Source: Longimicrobiales bacterium
GTDB taxonomy: Bacteria > Gemmatimonadota > Gemmatimonadetes > Longimicrobiales > Gaopeijiaceae
DNA length: 6,693 bases
Reading direction: 5' to 3'
Assembly (NCBI GenBank): GCA_022428035.1
Contig: JAKMDG010000004.1
Coordinates: forward strand, 1-6,693
The notes beneath the pieces are model-generated. The model saw nothing but the letters and a program-made list of their open reading frames with translations, made no database searches and had not been told where the DNA came from. This document shows, in pieces, positions 5,841-6,693 of this stretch. Position 1 is the first letter of the stretch. Each line of letters opens with the position of its first letter. A program made the position numbers and the translations under genes.

Positions 5841-6693
5841 ATGTCACCGACAACATCCTCCGAGGCGAATCGCGCATTTGGCGAACTCGGCCTCGGGCCG
5901 AAACTCCTGAAGGCGCTCGACTCGCTCGGGTACGAAGAGCCCACGCCGATCCAGCGTGAGGCAATCCCCCTTCTGCTGGAAGGCCGGGATCTCCTCGGCC
6001 TGGCCGCCACAGGCACCGGAAAAACAGCCGCGTTCGCCCTCCCGATTCTGGAGCGAATCCAGACAGGAAGCCCTGTTCCCGCAGCCCTCATTCTGGTCCC
6101 GACGCGGGAGCTTGCCGTGCAGGTCGCCCGGGCAGTGCACCGGTATGGAATGAGCATGGGGGTGACCGTCCTGCCTATTTACGGCGGGCAGTCATTCAGC
6201 CAGCAGCTCAAGGTGCTGAAGCGAGGCGTAGACGTGGTCGTCGCCACACCCGGCCGAGCGCTCGATCACATCCGGCGCGGCACCCTGTTCCTCGGCAATC
6301 TTGAAGTCCTGGTGCTCGACGAGGCTGACGAGATGCTCGATATGGGGTTCGCCGAGGACCTCGACGCCATCATGGACGAGGTGCCGACCTCCCGTCAAAC
6401 ACTGCTCTTCTCCGCTACGCTCGCGTCGCGTATCTCGACGATCGCCAAGAAGCATCTCACGGATCCGGTGGAAGTCCGGATCGCCGGGGGCCCGGAGGGT
6501 GAGATCCCTCTGGTTCGACAGACGGCGTACCTCGTTCGGCGCCCGCACAAGCTCGCCGCCCTCGGTAGGATCCTGGACCTCGAAGTGCCTGACGCCGCCC
6601 TCGTGTTCTGTAGGACCAGAAACGATGTCGACGAGCTCGGCGAAGCGCTCGCCGGTCGCGGCTACCGGGCGGAAGCCATGCACGGTGGCATGT
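5841..6693 (+). CDS. DEAD-box ATP-dependent RNA helicase, 5' part only
   Basis: The first 284 codons are present and the frame is open to the right edge. The protein unwinds or remodels RNA duplexes using ATP in the cytoplasm. Motifs in order: Q-motif (F13 and EEPTPIQ, 32-38), motif I AATGTGKT (55-62), Ia PTREL (87-91), GG (115-116), TPGR (136-139), II DEAD (160-163), III SAT (191-193), all of RecA-like domain 1; then IV VFCRTR (255-260) and HGGM (281-284) from domain 2. The rest of domain 2 (motifs V and VI) and any C-terminal extension lie beyond the window, so the subfamily (RhlE, DeaD/CsdA or CshA-like) cannot be decided. The AATGTGKT form has Ala where many members have Gln, an accepted variant. 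It diverges from the beta-barrel gene over about 110 bases and is probably functionally unrelated. Confidence 0.95.
   Translation, partial: MSPTTSSEANRAFGELGLGPKLLKALDSLGYEEPTPIQREAIPLLLEGRDLLGLAATGTGKTAAFALPILERIQTGSPVPAALILVPTRELAVQVARAVHRYGMSMGVTVLPIYGGQSFSQQLKVLKRGVDVVVATPGRALDHIRRGTLFLGNLEVLVLDEADEMLDMGFAEDLDAIMDEVPTSRQTLLFSATLASRISTIAKKHLTDPVEVRIAGGPEGEIPLVRQTAYLVRRPHKLAALGRILDLEVPDAALVFCRTRNDVDELGEALAGRGYRAEAMHGGM

Noticed and set aside
6192..6683. 163-codon open frame antisense to the helicase
   Set aside because: It lies opposite the conserved DEAD-box motifs; no independent support.

Overview
The window looks like chromosome from a high-GC, Gram-negative (two-membrane) bacterium. 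Four of the six proteins carry cleavable signal peptides or membrane anchors typical of a periplasm and outer membrane, and one looks like an outer-membrane beta-barrel. Two proteins at the left (a c-type cytochrome with a copper-monooxygenase-like domain, and a short secreted 'YEGW...FGYMNRNW' protein) resemble families I associate with Gemmatimonadota, Acidobacteriota and related lineages. A marine or soil Gemmatimonadota-like organism is my best guess, but sequence alone does not settle the phylum. I see no mobile element, tRNA, rRNA or CRISPR array.

Layout. From about 1700 down to position 1, on the minus strand, a two-gene unit encodes the secreted cytochrome/copper-oxygenase-like protein (297-1700) and, overlapping it by the four bases ATGA, the start of an uncharacterised secreted protein that runs off the left edge (1-300). 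A 281-base divergent intergenic region (1701-1981) follows, rich in short hairpins and holding a 14-base tandem repeat. On the plus strand comes a second coupled pair: a periplasmic blue-copper (cupredoxin) protein (1982-2653) whose TGA overlaps the GTG start of a membrane-bound class III adenylate cyclase (2650-4383). Seven bases further on, convergent on the minus strand, is a beta-barrel outer-membrane protein (4391-5731) that unexpectedly carries a CXXCH haem-attachment motif. It has a good sigma70-type promoter at 5774-5802. Divergent from it, a DEAD-box RNA helicase begins at 5841 and is cut by the right edge.

How they may work together. Three of the five envelope proteins carry recognisable metal sites: haem c plus a histidine-rich copper-like site, type-1 copper, and a predicted haem c in the barrel. 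The cyclase presents a roughly 250-residue periplasmic sensor and is translationally coupled to the copper protein. A reasonable but untested reading is an envelope redox/copper module in which the cyclase reports periplasmic state as cAMP. The helicase is probably an unrelated housekeeping neighbour. Each CDS assignment is well supported; the functional link between them is inference.
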